From Phosphoribacter sp044220725 (GTDB lineage Bacteria; Actinomycetota; Actinomycetes; Actinomycetales; Dermatophilaceae): 21,659 bases of DNA. A model generated the notes under the pieces. It did not search any database. It had not been told where the DNA came from and saw only the letters and a list, made by a program, of their open reading frames with translations. Both the position numbers and the translations under genes were made by a program. The stretch covers positions 1-21,659 of the forward strand of contig JBGAQN010000044.1 in assembly GCA_044220725.1 (NCBI GenBank), given 5' to 3'. Each line of letters opens with the position of its first letter. Positions within the stretch are counted from its first letter, which is position 1. Shown piece by piece: positions 1 to 8,715 of this stretch.

Positions 1-1
1 C

Positions 2-3000
2 TACCCCAAGGCGAGCACCGACCCCGACACCCAGGGTGTGCCCCCGACCCCCCGCTTCCCCCTGATCGAGGAGCGGGTGCTGGACTACTGGCGCCAGGAC
101 GGGACGTTCCAGGCCTCCGTGCAGGAGCGCGAGGCCGGGGCGGAGGGCTCCAACGAGTTCGTCTTCTACGACGGCCCGCCGTTCGCCAACGGGCTCCCGC
201 ACTACGGGCACCTGCTCACCGGCTACGTCAAGGACATCGTGCCGCGCTACCGGACCATGCGGGGTCGGCGGGTCGAGCGGCGGTTCGGCTGGGACACTCA
301 CGGCCTGCCCGCCGAGCTCGAGGCCCAGCGCCAGCTCGGCCTCAAGACCACCCAGGAGATCACCGACCTGGGGATCGCGACGTTCAACGACGCGTGCCGC
401 AACTCGGTGCTGCGCTACACCTCCGAGTGGCAGGAATACGTCACCCGCCAGGCCCGCTGGGTCGACTTCGAGCACGACTACAAGACCCTGGACACCGACT
501 ACATGGAGTCGGTGATCTGGGCGTTCAAGCAGCTGCACGACAAGGGCCTGGCCTACGAGGGCTTCCGGATCCTGCCCTACTGCTGGAACGACCAGACCCC
601 GCTGTCCAACCACGAGCTGCGGATGGACGACGACGTCTATCAGAACCGCCAGGACCCGGCGATCACCGTCGGCTATCGGCTGGAGACCGGCGAGCTCGCC
701 CTCATCTGGACGACGACGCCGTGGACCCTTCCGTCGAACATGGGAGTGGCCGTGCACCCCGACGTCGACTACGTCGTTGTCGAAGGCGATCGGGATGGCG
801 GCACCGACCGCTACCTGCTCGCGCAGGCGAGGCTCGCGGCATACACCCGGGAGCTCGGGGACGACGCGGCCGAGCGGATCGTCGCGCGCTACAAGGGGGC
901 CGACCTCGTGGGGCGCCGCTACACGCCACCGTTCAACTACTACGTCGGGTATGCCGCGGCGCACCAGATCTCGGCCGCGGACTTCGTGACGACCGAGGAC
1001 GGCACGGGGCTGGTCCACATGAGCCCGGGCTTCGGTGAGGACGACAAGGTCGCCCTCGACGCGCTCGGGGTCGAAACGGTCGTGCCGGTGGGGTCGGACG
1101 GGTGCTTCACCTTCCCGGTGACCGACTACGCGGGGATGCACGTGTTCGATGCCAACCCGCACGTCATCGACCACCTCAAGGCACGCACCCGCGGGCAGGG
1201 CGAGATGGGGTCGACGACCGAGGGCACCGTTCTGGCCCGGCACGAGACCTACGACCACTCCTACCCGCACTGCTGGCGCTGCCGGGAGCCGCTGATCTAT
1301 ATGGCGGTGTCCTCGTGGTTCGTCGCGACCACCGCGATCCGCGACCGGATGCTCGAGCTCAACCAAGAGATCACCTGGGTGCCCGAGCACATCAAGGACG
1401 GCCAGTTCGGCAAGTGGCTGGAGAACACCCGCGACTGGTCGATCTCGCGAAACCGGTTCTGGGGCAGCCCGATTCCGGTCTGGAAGTCCGACGATCCGAC
1501 CTACCCGCGAGTCGACGTCTATGGGTCGTTCCAGCAGTTGGAGGCCGACTTCGGCGTGCCGGTGACCGACCTGCACCGGCCGTTCATCGACTCGCTCACC
1601 CGGCCCAACCCCGACGACCCGCGCCCCGAGGGGGAGCGCTCGACGATGCGCCGGGTCACCGACGTGCTGGACTGCTGGTTCGAGTCGGGCTCGATGAGCT
1701 TCGCCCAGGTGCACTATCCGTTCGAGAACGCCGACTGGTTCGAGCATCACTTCCCGGGCGACTTCATCGTCGAATACATCGGGCAGACCCGCGGCTGGTT
1801 CTACACGATGCACGTTCTCGCGACCGCTCTGTTCGATCGGCCGGCCTTCAAGACCTGTCTGTCACACGGGATCGTCCTGGGCAGCGACGGGCAGAAGATG
1901 AGCAAAAGCCTGCGCAATTACCCGGACGTCACGGAGGTTTTCGACCGTGACGGCGCCGACGCGATGCGCTGGTTCCTCATGTCCAGCCCGATCCTGCGCG
2001 GCGGCAACCTCATCGTCACCGAGGCCGGCATCCGTGACGGGGTCCGTCAGGTGATGATCCCGTTGTGGAACGCGTGGCACTTCTTCGCGCTCTATGCGAA
2101 TGCGGCGGACGGAGGCAAGGGGTATGCCGCCTCGGCCTCCACCGCGTCGACCGACGTGCTCGACCGCTACCTGCTGGCCAAGCTGCGCGAGTTCGTCGAG
2201 ACGATGACCACCCAGCTGGACGCCTACGAGATCGCCGCGGCGTGTGACACGATGCGCAGCTTCCTCGACGTCCTGACCAACTGGTATATCCGCCGGTCCC
2301 GCGACCGGTTCTGGGACAGCGACAACGCCCTCGGCGCCTCGACGACGGCGGCCTTCGACACGCTCTACACCGCGCTCGAGGTCACCACCCGCACGGTCGC
2401 CCCGCTGCTCCCGCTGACGACCGAGGAGATCTGGCGCGGTCTCACCGGCGGACGGTCGGTGCACCTGCAGGACTGGCCCGACCCGGCGTCGTTGCCGGCC
2501 GACCACGCCCTCGTCGCCGGGATGGACCGCGCGCGCGAGGTCTGCTCGGCGGTCTCGTCGCTGCGCAAGGGCGCGGGCCTGCGGGCTCGGCTGCCGTTGG
2601 CTGAGGTGGTCGTGGTCACCGCCGATCCGGTTGCCTTGCAGCCTTTCTCGGCGATCATCGCCGACGAGGTCAACGTCCGTTCGGTCGTGCTCCGGGATGC
2701 CGAGCAGGCTCACGAGGGCGATTTCGGCGTCACCCGCCGGCTCACCGTCAACGCCCGCGTTGCCGGGCCGCGCCTGGGCAAGGACGTCCAGGCCGCGATC
2801 CGCGCCGCCAAGGCGGGGGACTGGACGACCGACGCCGAGGGCACCGTCACCGCCGGTGGCATCGCCCTTCAGGATGGCGAGTATGCCGTCGAAACTGTCG
2901 TCGAGGTCCGCGACGGTGCGGCGGCCCGTGACCGCACGGGGGCCACGATGGCCTCGCACGACACGGCTCGGTCGGCGACGGATATCAATGCGCCGAGCCG

Positions 3001-3340
3001 GGCTGTGGCGGTCCTTCCCGGGGGCGGCTTCGTCGTGCTGGACACTGACGTCTCGCCCGAGCTGGCCATCGAAGGCGTTGCGAACGACATCGTCCGAGCC
3101 GTCCAGCAGACCCGCCGCGAGTCTGGACTGCACGTCAGCGACCGGATCTCGTTGTCCCTGGCCGGTGCCGAGTTGATGACCCGGGCCGCTCATGAGCACC
3201 GGGAGCGGATCATGGCGCAGACTCTCGCCGAGCACCTGAGCGTCGCCACCCACCTCGACGACCTAGCGCCGGACGACGGGGTGGTCGAGACCAGCGTCGG
3301 CGACGGGCTGCCCGTGCGGATCAAGGTGGTCAAGCGCTGA
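2..3340 (+). CDS. ileS: Isoleucyl-tRNA synthetase, eukaryote-like (type 2) IleRS; 5' end cut by window edge
   Basis: Charges tRNA-Ile with isoleucine in the cytoplasm. The frame is open to the left edge. The codons before the GTG at 38 read YPKASTDPDTQG, a typical IleRS N-terminus, so the true start lies just upstream and the GTG is internal. Counting from that GTG (1100 residues): class I HYGH signature at 55-58, threonine-rich CP1 editing motif WTTTPWTLPS at 224-233, a CWRC pair near 412, KMSKS at 620-624, then the anticodon-binding domain. The C-terminal region (about 900-1100) resembles the extra domain of the long eukaryote-like IleRS usual in actinobacteria, the form associated with low mupirocin sensitivity (family knowledge, not tested here). 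It is the first visible gene of a run and its TGA overlaps the next ATG by one base. Identification is secure. Confidence 0.97.
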   Translation, partial: YPKASTDPDTQGVPPTPRFPLIEERVLDYWRQDGTFQASVQEREAGAEGSNEFVFYDGPPFANGLPHYGHLLTGYVKDIVPRYRTMRGRRVERRFGWDTHGLPAELEAQRQLGLKTTQEITDLGIATFNDACRNSVLRYTSEWQEYVTRQARWVDFEHDYKTLDTDYMESVIWAFKQLHDKGLAYEGFRILPYCWNDQTPLSNHELRMDDDVYQNRQDPAITVGYRLETGELALIWTTTPWTLPSNMGVAVHPDVDYVVVEGDRDGGTDRYLLAQARLAAYTRELGDDAAERIVARYKGADLVGRRYTPPFNYYVGYAAAHQISAADFVTTEDGTGLVHMSPGFGEDDKVALDALGVETVVPVGSDGCFTFPVTDYAGMHVFDANPHVIDHLKARTRGQGEMGSTTEGTVLARHETYDHSYPHCWRCREPLIYMAVSSWFVATTAIRDRMLELNQEITWVPEHIKDGQFGKWLENTRDWSISRNRFWGSPIPVWKSDDPTYPRVDVYGSFQQLEADFGVPVTDLHRPFIDSLTRPNPDDPRPEGERSTMRRVTDVLDCWFESGSMSFAQVHYPFENADWFEHHFPGDFIVEYIGQTRGWFYTMHVLATALFDRPAFKTCLSHGIVLGSDGQKMSKSLRNYPDVTEVFDRDGADAMRWFLMSSPILRGGNLIVTEAGIRDGVRQVMIPLWNAWHFFALYANAADGGKGYAASASTASTDVLDRYLLAKLREFVETMTTQLDAYEIAAACDTMRSFLDVLTNWYIRRSRDRFWDSDNALGASTTAAFDTLYTALEVTTRTVAPLLPLTTEEIWRGLTGGRSVHLQDWPDPASLPADHALVAGMDRAREVCSAVSSLRKGAGLRARLPLAEVVVVTADPVALQPFSAIIADEVNVRSVVLRDAEQAHEGDFGVTRRLTVNARVAGPRLGKDVQAAIRAAKAGDWTTDAEGTVTAGGIALQDGEYAVETVVEVRDGAAARDRTGATMASHDTARSATDINAPSRAVAVLPGGGFVVLDTDVSPELAIEGVANDIVRAVQQTRRESGLHVSDRISLSLAGAELMTRAAHEHRERIMAQTLAEHLSVATHLDDLAPDDGVVETSVGDGLPVRIKVVKR

Positions 3341-3852
3341 TGGGTGTCGTGATCCGGCCGGCCACCGCCTATGACGTCGACGCAGTCATCGATGTCGGGC
3401 GGCGGACCTGGCCGCAGACCTACACGTCGATTGCCGGCGAGGACTACGTCCGGATGGGCCTGGCCAAGTGGTGGACGGTGGCTGCCACCCGGCCACTCGT
3501 CGTCGCCGGCAAGGCGACCGTCGCCGAGCTCGACGGGCAGGTCGTGGGGGCGGCCGTCGTCGGCCCGCTCAACGGCGATCTGGTCCTCTTCCGGCTCTAC
3601 GTCGTCCCCGAACACCAAGGCATCGGCATCGGCCGCATGCTGCTCGAGGACGTCATGCAGGTGGCCCGAGAGCGGGGCCACCGGATCATCCGGCTGTCCT
3701 ACCTCGACGGCAACGACAGCGCCGAGGGGTTCTATCGCAGCTTCGGTTTCACCGAGTCCCACCGGGAGCCGACGGGCGACGGCATACCGGATTCGATCTG
3801 GGTCGTGCGCGACCTGTGGGCCGACGCCGACGGCGAGGAGCCCCGGCCGTGA
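3340..3852 (+). CDS. GNAT-family N-acetyltransferase
   Basis: A 170-residue protein covering one complete GNAT fold. The acetyl-CoA-binding motif is clear at 86-98 (LYVVPEHQGIGIG, with Q93 and the GxG turn). It is followed by the helix RMLLEDVMQVARERG and the late strand and motif around 120-137 (LSYLDGNDSAEGFYRSFGF), where GNATs carry the conserved FYxxxGF. It should transfer an acetyl group from acetyl-CoA to an amine, but the substrate cannot be read from the sequence. The ATG overlaps the ileS stop (TGATG), so it is probably translated by re-initiation. It sits inside the conserved ileS-folC-ndk run. RimI-type protein acetylation or small-molecule acetylation are both possible. Confidence 0.9.
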   Translation: MGVVIRPATAYDVDAVIDVGRRTWPQTYTSIAGEDYVRMGLAKWWTVAATRPLVVAGKATVAELDGQVVGAAVVGPLNGDLVLFRLYVVPEHQGIGIGRMLLEDVMQVARERGHRIIRLSYLDGNDSAEGFYRSFGFTESHREPTGDGIPDSIWVVRDLWADADGEEPRP

Positions 3853-5213
3853 CCACCGTCCCCAGCGGTCCGGACCTGACAGCGCGCTTGACCGAGGTCG
3901 AGGCGCAGATCATGGGCCGCGCCCCCGAACACGACCTCGTCCCGACCCTCGACCGGGTCGCGGCCGTCATGGAGTTGCTCGGTGATCCCCAGCGCAGCTT
4001 CCGGGTCATCCATCTCACCGGGACCAACGGCAAGACCTCGACCACCCGGATGATCGAGGCTCTCTGCCGCGAACACGGTCTCCGCACAGGCCGATTCACC
4101 TCGCCACACCTGCACTCGATGCGGGAGCGGATCGCCGTCGACGGGGTGCCGGTGTCGGCCGAGGTGCTCGTTGACACGTGGGACGAGGTCGCCCCGATCA
4201 TCGATCTGGTCGATGCGCGATCAGCGGTCGACGGTGGCCCCCGGATGACCTTCTTCGAGGTCCTCGTCGTCATCGCGTATGCCGTCTTCGCCGACGCCCC
4301 TGTCGACGTCGCCATCGTCGAGGTTGGCATGGGCGGTCGTTGGGATGCCACCAACGTCGCCGACGGGGACGTTGCCGTCGTGACCCCGATCGACATCGAC
4401 CACACCCACTTCCTCGGTTCCACGGTCGAGGAGATCGCCACCGAGAAGGCCGGGATCGTCAAATCGGGCGCCGTCCTCGTGACCGCCGCACAAGACGCTG
4501 CCGTTGCCGAAATCCTCACCGAGCGCGTCGAGCAGGTCGGCGCCCGCCGGTATGCCGCGGACGAGGACTTCGGGGTGGTCTCCCGGGAGGTGGCGCTGGG
4601 CGGCCAACTGCTGGAGATCCGGGGGTTGGCGGGGGACTACGACGAGATCTTCCTGCCGTTGCACGGCGAGCACCAGGCCGCGAACGCCGCCCTGGCCCTT
4701 GTCGCCGTCGAGGCCTTCCTCGGCGGCGGGGAGCGCCGGCTGGCCCCCGACGTCGTCCGCGCCGGTTTCGCAGCGGTTACCTCGCCGGGGCGCCTGGAGG
4801 TCGTCCGGCGATCCCCGACCATCCTCGTCGACGCGGCGCATAACCCGCACGGCGCGGCCGCCTTGCGCGACGCTCTCGCGGACGCCTTCTCGTTCGCCCG
4901 GCTCGTCGGGCTCGTCGCGATCTTTGCCGACAAGGACCCTGGCGCGATGCTGGAGCTGCTCGAACCGGCCCTTGACCATGTCGTGGTCACCCGCAACAGC
5001 TCGCCGAGGTCGATGAATGTCGCCCGGCTCGGGGAGATCGCCGCAGCGATCTTCGGACCCGATCGGGTCTCGGTCGTCCCGGCCCTGCCCGACGCCATCG
5101 AGGAGGCGGTCACCCTTGCCGAAGCGGAGGGTCTGGGCGGGGGAGTGGTCGCCACCGGATCGGTCGTGACGGCCGCCGACGTCCGGCTGTTGCTCGGTGT
5201 GAAGGAGGCGTGA
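3849..5213 (+). CDS. folC: Folylpolyglutamate synthase / dihydrofolate synthase
   Basis: A Mur-ligase-family enzyme that adds glutamate to dihydropteroate or folates using ATP. I chose the GTG at 3849 (454 residues). It overlaps the acetyltransferase stop as GTGA, has a GAGGAG sequence 8 bases upstream, and gives the usual N-terminus leading into APEHDLVPTLDRV. The open frame extends upstream only as a shadow of the acetyltransferase. Visible motifs: P-loop TGTNGKTS at 57-64, the FolC signature SPHLHSMRERI at 85-95, the metal/ATP region VEVGMGGRWDATNV, IDIDHTHFLG with TEKAGIVK (carbamylated-lysine region), and the C-terminal VDAAHNPHGA. Length and motifs are complete. It is followed immediately by the DUF4233 gene, its usual actinobacterial partner. 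Confidence 0.96.
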   Translation: MTTVPSGPDLTARLTEVEAQIMGRAPEHDLVPTLDRVAAVMELLGDPQRSFRVIHLTGTNGKTSTTRMIEALCREHGLRTGRFTSPHLHSMRERIAVDGVPVSAEVLVDTWDEVAPIIDLVDARSAVDGGPRMTFFEVLVVIAYAVFADAPVDVAIVEVGMGGRWDATNVADGDVAVVTPIDIDHTHFLGSTVEEIATEKAGIVKSGAVLVTAAQDAAVAEILTERVEQVGARRYAADEDFGVVSREVALGGQLLEIRGLAGDYDEIFLPLHGEHQAANAALALVAVEAFLGGGERRLAPDVVRAGFAAVTSPGRLEVVRRSPTILVDAAHNPHGAAALRDALADAFSFARLVGLVAIFADKDPGAMLELLEPALDHVVVTRNSSPRSMNVARLGEIAAAIFGPDRVSVVPALPDAIEEAVTLAEAEGLGGGVVATGSVVTAADVRLLLGVKEA

Positions 5214-5611
5214 TGGCGGGGCTCGTGTTCTTCGGCAAGCTCGGGAAGTTCACCTGGCGGATGTGCGCCGCGGTGCTCGCCGCCCAGTCCATCGCCGTGT
5301 TCTTCGGAGCCCTGGTGGCCCGCGGCATCGCCGTCGCGGACAGCAGTGGTGCGGCGACGGCATACCTGCTCGTCGGCAGCGGGCTCGCGGTCCTGTGCAT
5401 CGTCGCGGCGGGGGCGATGCGGTCCGCCGTCGGGGTGACCCTCGGCTGGCTCATCCAGCTGGCGACCTTCGCGGCGACCGCGGTGGTGCCGCTCATGGGG
5501 CTGGTCGGCGTGATCTTCGCAACGTTGTGGGTGCTTTGCCTCGTTCAGGGCCATCGGATCGATGAGTTGCAGCGGGCACATGCCCAGGAATCGGCGCCGC
5601 CGTCGGCATAG
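5213..5611 (+). CDS. DUF4233 family small membrane protein
   Basis: A 132-residue integral membrane protein with about four hydrophobic segments (around 15-37, 48-66, 70-90 and 93-111) and a short charged C-terminal tail. This matches the DUF4233 family, which in actinobacteria is nearly always encoded between folC and ndk; its function is unknown. The ATG at 5213 overlaps the folC TGA (TGATG) and has AAGGAGG at 5202-5208 ending 4 bases upstream. That makes it a better start than the GTG at 5210, which would sit only one base from the ribosome-binding site. Its TAG stop also forms part of a -10-like element for ndk. Family assignment rests on topology and context. Confidence 0.88.
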   Translation: MAGLVFFGKLGKFTWRMCAAVLAAQSIAVFFGALVARGIAVADSSGAATAYLLVGSGLAVLCIVAAGAMRSAVGVTLGWLIQLATFAATAVVPLMGLVGVIFATLWVLCLVQGHRIDELQRAHAQESAPPSA

Positions 5612-5614
5612 GCT
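5609..5614 (+). promoter_or_regulatory. Probable -10 element of a leaderless ndk promoter
   Basis: TAGGCT fits the actinobacterial TANNNT -10 pattern and ends 6 bases before the ndk GTG. There is no Shine-Dalgarno sequence in the gap. That spacing puts transcription start at or next to the start codon, which suggests a leaderless mRNA. The element uses the TAG stop codon of the upstream gene. An identical TAGGCT lies 7 bases before lpd in this window. Confidence 0.45.
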
Positions 5615-5620
5615 GACCGC

Positions 5621-6043
5621 GTGACTACCGAGCGCTCTTTGGTCCTGGTCAAGCCCGACGGGTTCGCCCGCGGACTCACCGGTGAGGTGATCCGCCGCAT
5701 CGAACGCAAGGGGTATCGCCTCGTCGCCCTGCGCATCCTCACCCCGACCCGGGAGATGCTGGGCCAGCACTACGCCGAGCACGCCGAGAAGCCGTTCTTC
5801 GGTGAGCTCGTCGACTTCATGTCTTCCGGTCCGGTGACCGCGATCGTCATAGAGGGCAACCAGTGCATCGCCGGCTTCCGGTCCCTCGCCGGGACCACCG
5901 ACCCGACGAAGGCCGCCCCCGGGACGATCCGCGGCGACCTCGGTCGCGACTGGGGTCAGGGCTCGACCGAAAACGTCGTCCACGGCTCGGACTCCCCGGA
6001 GTCGGCCGCCCGCGAGATGGCGATCTGGTTCCCCGACCTCTGA
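5621..6043 (+). CDS. ndk: Nucleoside diphosphate kinase
   Basis: Equilibrates nucleoside di- and triphosphates through a phosphohistidine intermediate. The 140-residue length is standard. Visible residues: the opening strand RSLVLVKPDG with K11, the FRSLAGTTDPTKAAPGTIRGD nucleotide-binding stretch (two adjoining motifs, about 87-106), and the active-site motif NVVHGSDS with catalytic H121. The GTG start at 5621 gives the family's normal N-terminus. It has no ribosome-binding site but a TANNNT hexamer 6 bases upstream, so it may be read from a leaderless transcript as well as from the upstream genes. It ends the housekeeping run and faces the convergent HD gene across a 40-base gap. Confidence 0.97.
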   Translation: MTTERSLVLVKPDGFARGLTGEVIRRIERKGYRLVALRILTPTREMLGQHYAEHAEKPFFGELVDFMSSGPVTAIVIEGNQCIAGFRSLAGTTDPTKAAPGTIRGDLGRDWGQGSTENVVHGSDSPESAAREMAIWFPDL

Positions 6044-6071
6044 TCGGTCGGTCTGGTCGTTCACCCGCCGG

Positions 6072-6085
6072 GAGCCGTGTGGCTC
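6072..6085. terminator. Short hairpin between convergent ndk and HD gene
   Basis: GAGCC and GGCTC are separated by GTGT, forming a 5-bp stem in the 40-base convergent gap and overlapping the stop of the minus-strand gene. There is no T-run, so it is only a weak candidate for a bidirectional terminator. Confidence 0.25.
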
Positions 6086-6536
6086 AGTCGGCGATCTCGT
6101 ATGCCGCGAGCGTCGCCAACGCGTGAGCGTATTTGTCCTGCAGCCTGATTCGGGTTGCCTCGGGCAGCTTCGCCAGGCGCTCGGCCCCGCTGTTGTCGGC
6201 GATGTCGGCCCGCTTCACCCGCAGCGCCAACGGATCGGCCGCCACCCTCGCGTAGTAGGCGTCGCGGTCCTCATCGGCCCGCCGGGTGAGGGCATCGACG
6301 GCGGCGAGGACCGGTTCGGGGAAGCCCTCGGACCGAAGGGCAGCCAGGGTCATCGGTGTGTCCTCGACCACGTCGTGCAGCCAGGCGGTGGCCTCGGCCA
6401 GTGGGTCCCCGGCAACCGCAGCCGCGACCCGGGCGGGGTGCGCGGCATACGGGGCTCCGGCCTTGTCCACCTGCCCGGCGTGGGCCGCGCGGGCGAGCGT
6501 CTCGGCCCGCGCGGCGAGGTAATTGTGGGGGATCAT
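6084..6536 (-). CDS. HD-domain phosphohydrolase, resembling (p)ppGpp hydrolase domains
   Basis: A 150-residue single HD domain. Metal-ligand positions are all visible: H33 (in AAHPARVA), H54-D55 (in WLHDVVEDT) and D111 (in VKRADIADN). The HDVVEDT string, with its E-D pair, is the form found in the hydrolase half of SpoT/RSH proteins and in small alarmone hydrolases of the MESH1 type. No synthetase domain is present. It may therefore hydrolyse (p)ppGpp or another nucleotide, but many HD proteins of this size act on other phosphoesters. Its ATG overlaps the stop of the upstream SDR gene as ATGA, so the two are co-translated. The substrate is inference; the fold is secure. Confidence 0.85.
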   Translation of the reverse strand: MIPHNYLAARAETLARAAHAGQVDKAGAPYAAHPARVAAAVAGDPLAEATAWLHDVVEDTPMTLAALRSEGFPEPVLAAVDALTRRADEDRDAYYARVAADPLALRVKRADIADNSGAERLAKLPEATRIRLQDKYAHALATLAAYEIAD

Positions 6537-7543
6537 CCGATGTCATTCGGCGTGGCCGACCGCTTCCCGCCGCCGGCGTTGGGGTGCTCGAGCCACCACT
6601 GGGTCGTGTCGATGATGGTCTCCTCGAGCGGGCGGGTCCGGTAGCCGAGTTCGCGGCGCGCCTTGCCGGAGTCGACGGCATACCGGGCTTGAAGGGTGTC
6701 GAGGGCATACGGGGTGAACGTGGGCTTGCCCCGCCGGAACCGTGCCGTCGCGAGCGAGAGCCGAGCCGCCGCGTATGCCGCGGGCAGCGGCATACGCAGC
6801 ACCGGCCCGCGTTTCCCGGCGGCGCGGATGACCTGGCGCGCGAGGTCGGTCACCTCGATGTGCGCGTTGCTCAGCAGGTAGACCTCGCCGCGGCGACCGA
6901 GGTCCAGCGCATTGGCGAGACCGCTGCCGATGTCGCGGACGTCGGCGAAGTCATAGCCGCCGGGCACGGTCACCGCCACTCCGGTCCGGGCCCATTGGCG
7001 GATCTGGCCGCCGACTTCGCTGCGCAGGAAGTCCAACGGGCCGATGACCCCGCCCGGGCAGGCGACGACGACGTCGAGGTCGGTGGCGGCCAGGACCCGG
7101 CGGGTGGCCTCGGCCTTGGTCACCTCGTAGGCGGAGCCGGTCGTCGCCAAGGGGGTCGACTCGTCGATCACGCCCGCACCGGCGGGCGGGGCGAAGGCGT
7201 GCACGCTGCCGGCATACAGCAGTCTGGATACTCCCGCCGTCCGGCACGCCTCCAGGACGTTGACCGTGCCCTCGACGTTGATCCGACGGACCTGCTCAGC
7301 GCTGGCGTCTCCGATGCTGACGAGGGACGCCAGATGGACGACTCTGTCGACACCTTGGAACGCGGCAACGAGCGTCTCAGGCCGGGCGATGTCGGCGCGG
7401 ACGATGTCAACGGGAAGACCCTGCAGGGACGGCGGGTCGGCGCGGCGGTGGACCATTGCTCGCACCGGACCGACGCCCTTGGTGAGCAGTTCGCGGACCA
7501 GGACGTTGCCCAGGTGCCCGGCGGCGCCTGTCACGAGGATCAC
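6533..7543 (-). CDS. NAD(P)-dependent epimerase/reductase (extended SDR, dihydroflavonol-reductase-like)
   Basis: A 336-residue extended short-chain dehydrogenase. I start it at the GTG at 7543, because the nucleotide-binding strand ILVTGAAGHLG (GxxGxxG at 6-12) begins right there. The extra 28 codons upstream overlap the divergent gene and look non-coding. Other motifs are VVHLAS near 68-73, and the catalytic Y139 and K143 in SAYEVTKAE, with a serine upstream in AGSVHAF. This pattern resembles dihydroflavonol-4-reductase or NAD-dependent epimerase relatives acting on a sugar nucleotide or a ketone; the substrate is unknown. The stop overlaps the HD gene start. A TATGCT hexamer 6 bases before the GTG suggests a leaderless transcript. 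Confidence 0.9.
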   Translation of the reverse strand: MILVTGAAGHLGNVLVRELLTKGVGPVRAMVHRRADPPSLQGLPVDIVRADIARPETLVAAFQGVDRVVHLASLVSIGDASAEQVRRINVEGTVNVLEACRTAGVSRLLYAGSVHAFAPPAGAGVIDESTPLATTGSAYEVTKAEATRRVLAATDLDVVVACPGGVIGPLDFLRSEVGGQIRQWARTGVAVTVPGGYDFADVRDIGSGLANALDLGRRGEVYLLSNAHIEVTDLARQVIRAAGKRGPVLRMPLPAAYAAARLSLATARFRRGKPTFTPYALDTLQARYAVDSGKARRELGYRTRPLEETIIDTTQWWLEHPNAGGGKRSATPNDIG

Positions 7544-7549
7544 GTCGGC

Positions 7550-7555
7550 AGCATA
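7550..7555 (-). promoter_or_regulatory. Probable -10 element for the SDR gene (leaderless)
   Basis: On the minus strand TATGCT is followed by six bases and then the GTG start. This fits a TANNNT -10 with transcription beginning at the start codon. The divergent FUSC gene starts only 29 bases away, so the two promoters must share this gap. No -35 consensus is obvious. Confidence 0.4.
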
Positions 7556-7572
7556 CGGTCGACAATGGAGCC

Positions 7573-8697
7573 ATGCCCGCCGCCGAGTTCCGTGACCCGA
7601 GGTTGGAAGCCACGCTCGAACGGGCATGGGCCCGCAGCCGCCTGTCCTTGCGGACCCGGGTCGAGCGGCTCACCGACAAGAGCTGGCACATCGCCCAGTG
7701 CGCGGCGGCGGCGGGGGTGGCTTGGTGGTTCGCCTCCGGGGTCCTGGCCCACCCGATGCCGTTCTTCGCGCCGATCGTGGCCGTCATCTGCCTCGGGATG
7801 ACCTATGGGCAGCGGTTGCGCCGCGTCGCCGAGGTGACCGTGGGCGTCGCGCTGGGAGTGGCGATCGCCGATCTCTTCGTCGGCTTTGTCGGCAGCGGTC
7901 CGTGGCAGGTGAGCGTCGTCGTGCTCGTCTCGATGTCGATCGCGTTGTTGCTCGACGCTGGTCAATTGCTTGTCATGCAGTCGGCGGTCCAGTCGATCGC
8001 GGTCACCGTGCTCGTCCCCACCGGATCGACGGCCTTCGGCCGGTGGCTGGACGCTGTGGTGGGGGGCGGGGTGGCGCTTGTGTTCGCGACGATCGTTCCT
8101 CGCGCGGCACTGCGCCAACCTCGGCGGCAGGCCGCCCACGTCGCCCGGACCATGGCGACCTTGGTGCGAGATGCCGCCCACAGCGCGCGCGAGGGCGACG
8201 TCGAGCGATCGGCTCGGGTCTTGGCCACGGCACGGGAGACCGACTCACTGATCCGGGAGCTGCAGGCCGCGGCCGACGAGGGCCTGTCGGTCATCGCGTC
8301 AACCCCCTTCAGACGCACCGATGCCGGCAGTGTGCGGTCCATCGCGTCGATCGTCGAGCCGCTGGATCGAGCCCTGCGCAGCACCCGGGTTTTGGTCCGG
8401 CGGGTGAGCATCGCGGCATACCACGGCGTCGACGTGCCTGACGCGGTGGTGACGCTGCTGCACGACCTCGCGGACTCGATCGACATCCTGGACCGGGCCT
8501 GGGCCGAGAACCGCGCGACGGAGTTCGCCCGGCCGGGGTTCCTTGCGCTCGCCGAACGGACTGCGACCGTCGACCCGGACGGCTATCACACGACCGTCCT
8601 GCTGGCCCAGCTCCGCTCGCTCGTCGTCGACCTGCTCGAACTCAGCGGCCTGGACCACGAGGAAGCCGTCGACGCCGTCCCGCCGCTGGACAGTTGA
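7573..8697 (+). CDS. FUSC-like (aromatic-acid exporter-type) membrane protein
   Basis: A 374-residue protein in two parts. Residues about 40-190 hold closely spaced hydrophobic segments (AAAAGVAWWFASGVLAHP, APIVAVICLGMTYG, VTVGVALGVAIADLFVGFV, VVVLVSMSIALLLDAG and a last one near VVGGGVALVFATIVP). The remainder is a long soluble alpha-helical domain rich in Arg, Asp and Ala. This matches FUSC/ArAE-family proteins, in which half-size members dimerise and are thought to export aromatic or other organic acids. The substrate is unknown. The start ATG at 7573 has only a GGAG two bases away, too close for a normal ribosome-binding site, so the start is less certain than the rest. It is divergent from the SDR gene and convergent with rmlB. 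Confidence 0.8.
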   Translation: MPAAEFRDPRLEATLERAWARSRLSLRTRVERLTDKSWHIAQCAAAAGVAWWFASGVLAHPMPFFAPIVAVICLGMTYGQRLRRVAEVTVGVALGVAIADLFVGFVGSGPWQVSVVVLVSMSIALLLDAGQLLVMQSAVQSIAVTVLVPTGSTAFGRWLDAVVGGGVALVFATIVPRAALRQPRRQAAHVARTMATLVRDAAHSAREGDVERSARVLATARETDSLIRELQAAADEGLSVIASTPFRRTDAGSVRSIASIVEPLDRALRSTRVLVRRVSIAAYHGVDVPDAVVTLLHDLADSIDILDRAWAENRATEFARPGFLALAERTATVDPDGYHTTVLLAQLRSLVVDLLELSGLDHEEAVDAVPPLDS

Positions 8698-8715
8698 CCG
8701 GACAGTCTCTTTCCC

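Noticed and set aside
1862..3253. 463-codon open frame antisense to ileS
   Set aside because: A long antisense frame is expected in GC-rich coding DNA. The product is Gly/Arg/Asp-rich with no domain, while ileS on the other strand is unquestionable.
3468..3848. Upstream extension of the folC frame through the acetyltransferase gene
   Set aside because: This stretch is the out-of-frame shadow of the GNAT gene. FolC homologues begin at the GTG at 3849, which has a ribosome-binding site.
7544..7627. 28-codon N-terminal extension of the SDR protein
   Set aside because: The extension overlaps the start of the divergent FUSC gene and reads as Arg/His/Pro-rich noise. The Rossmann strand starts exactly at the GTG at 7543.
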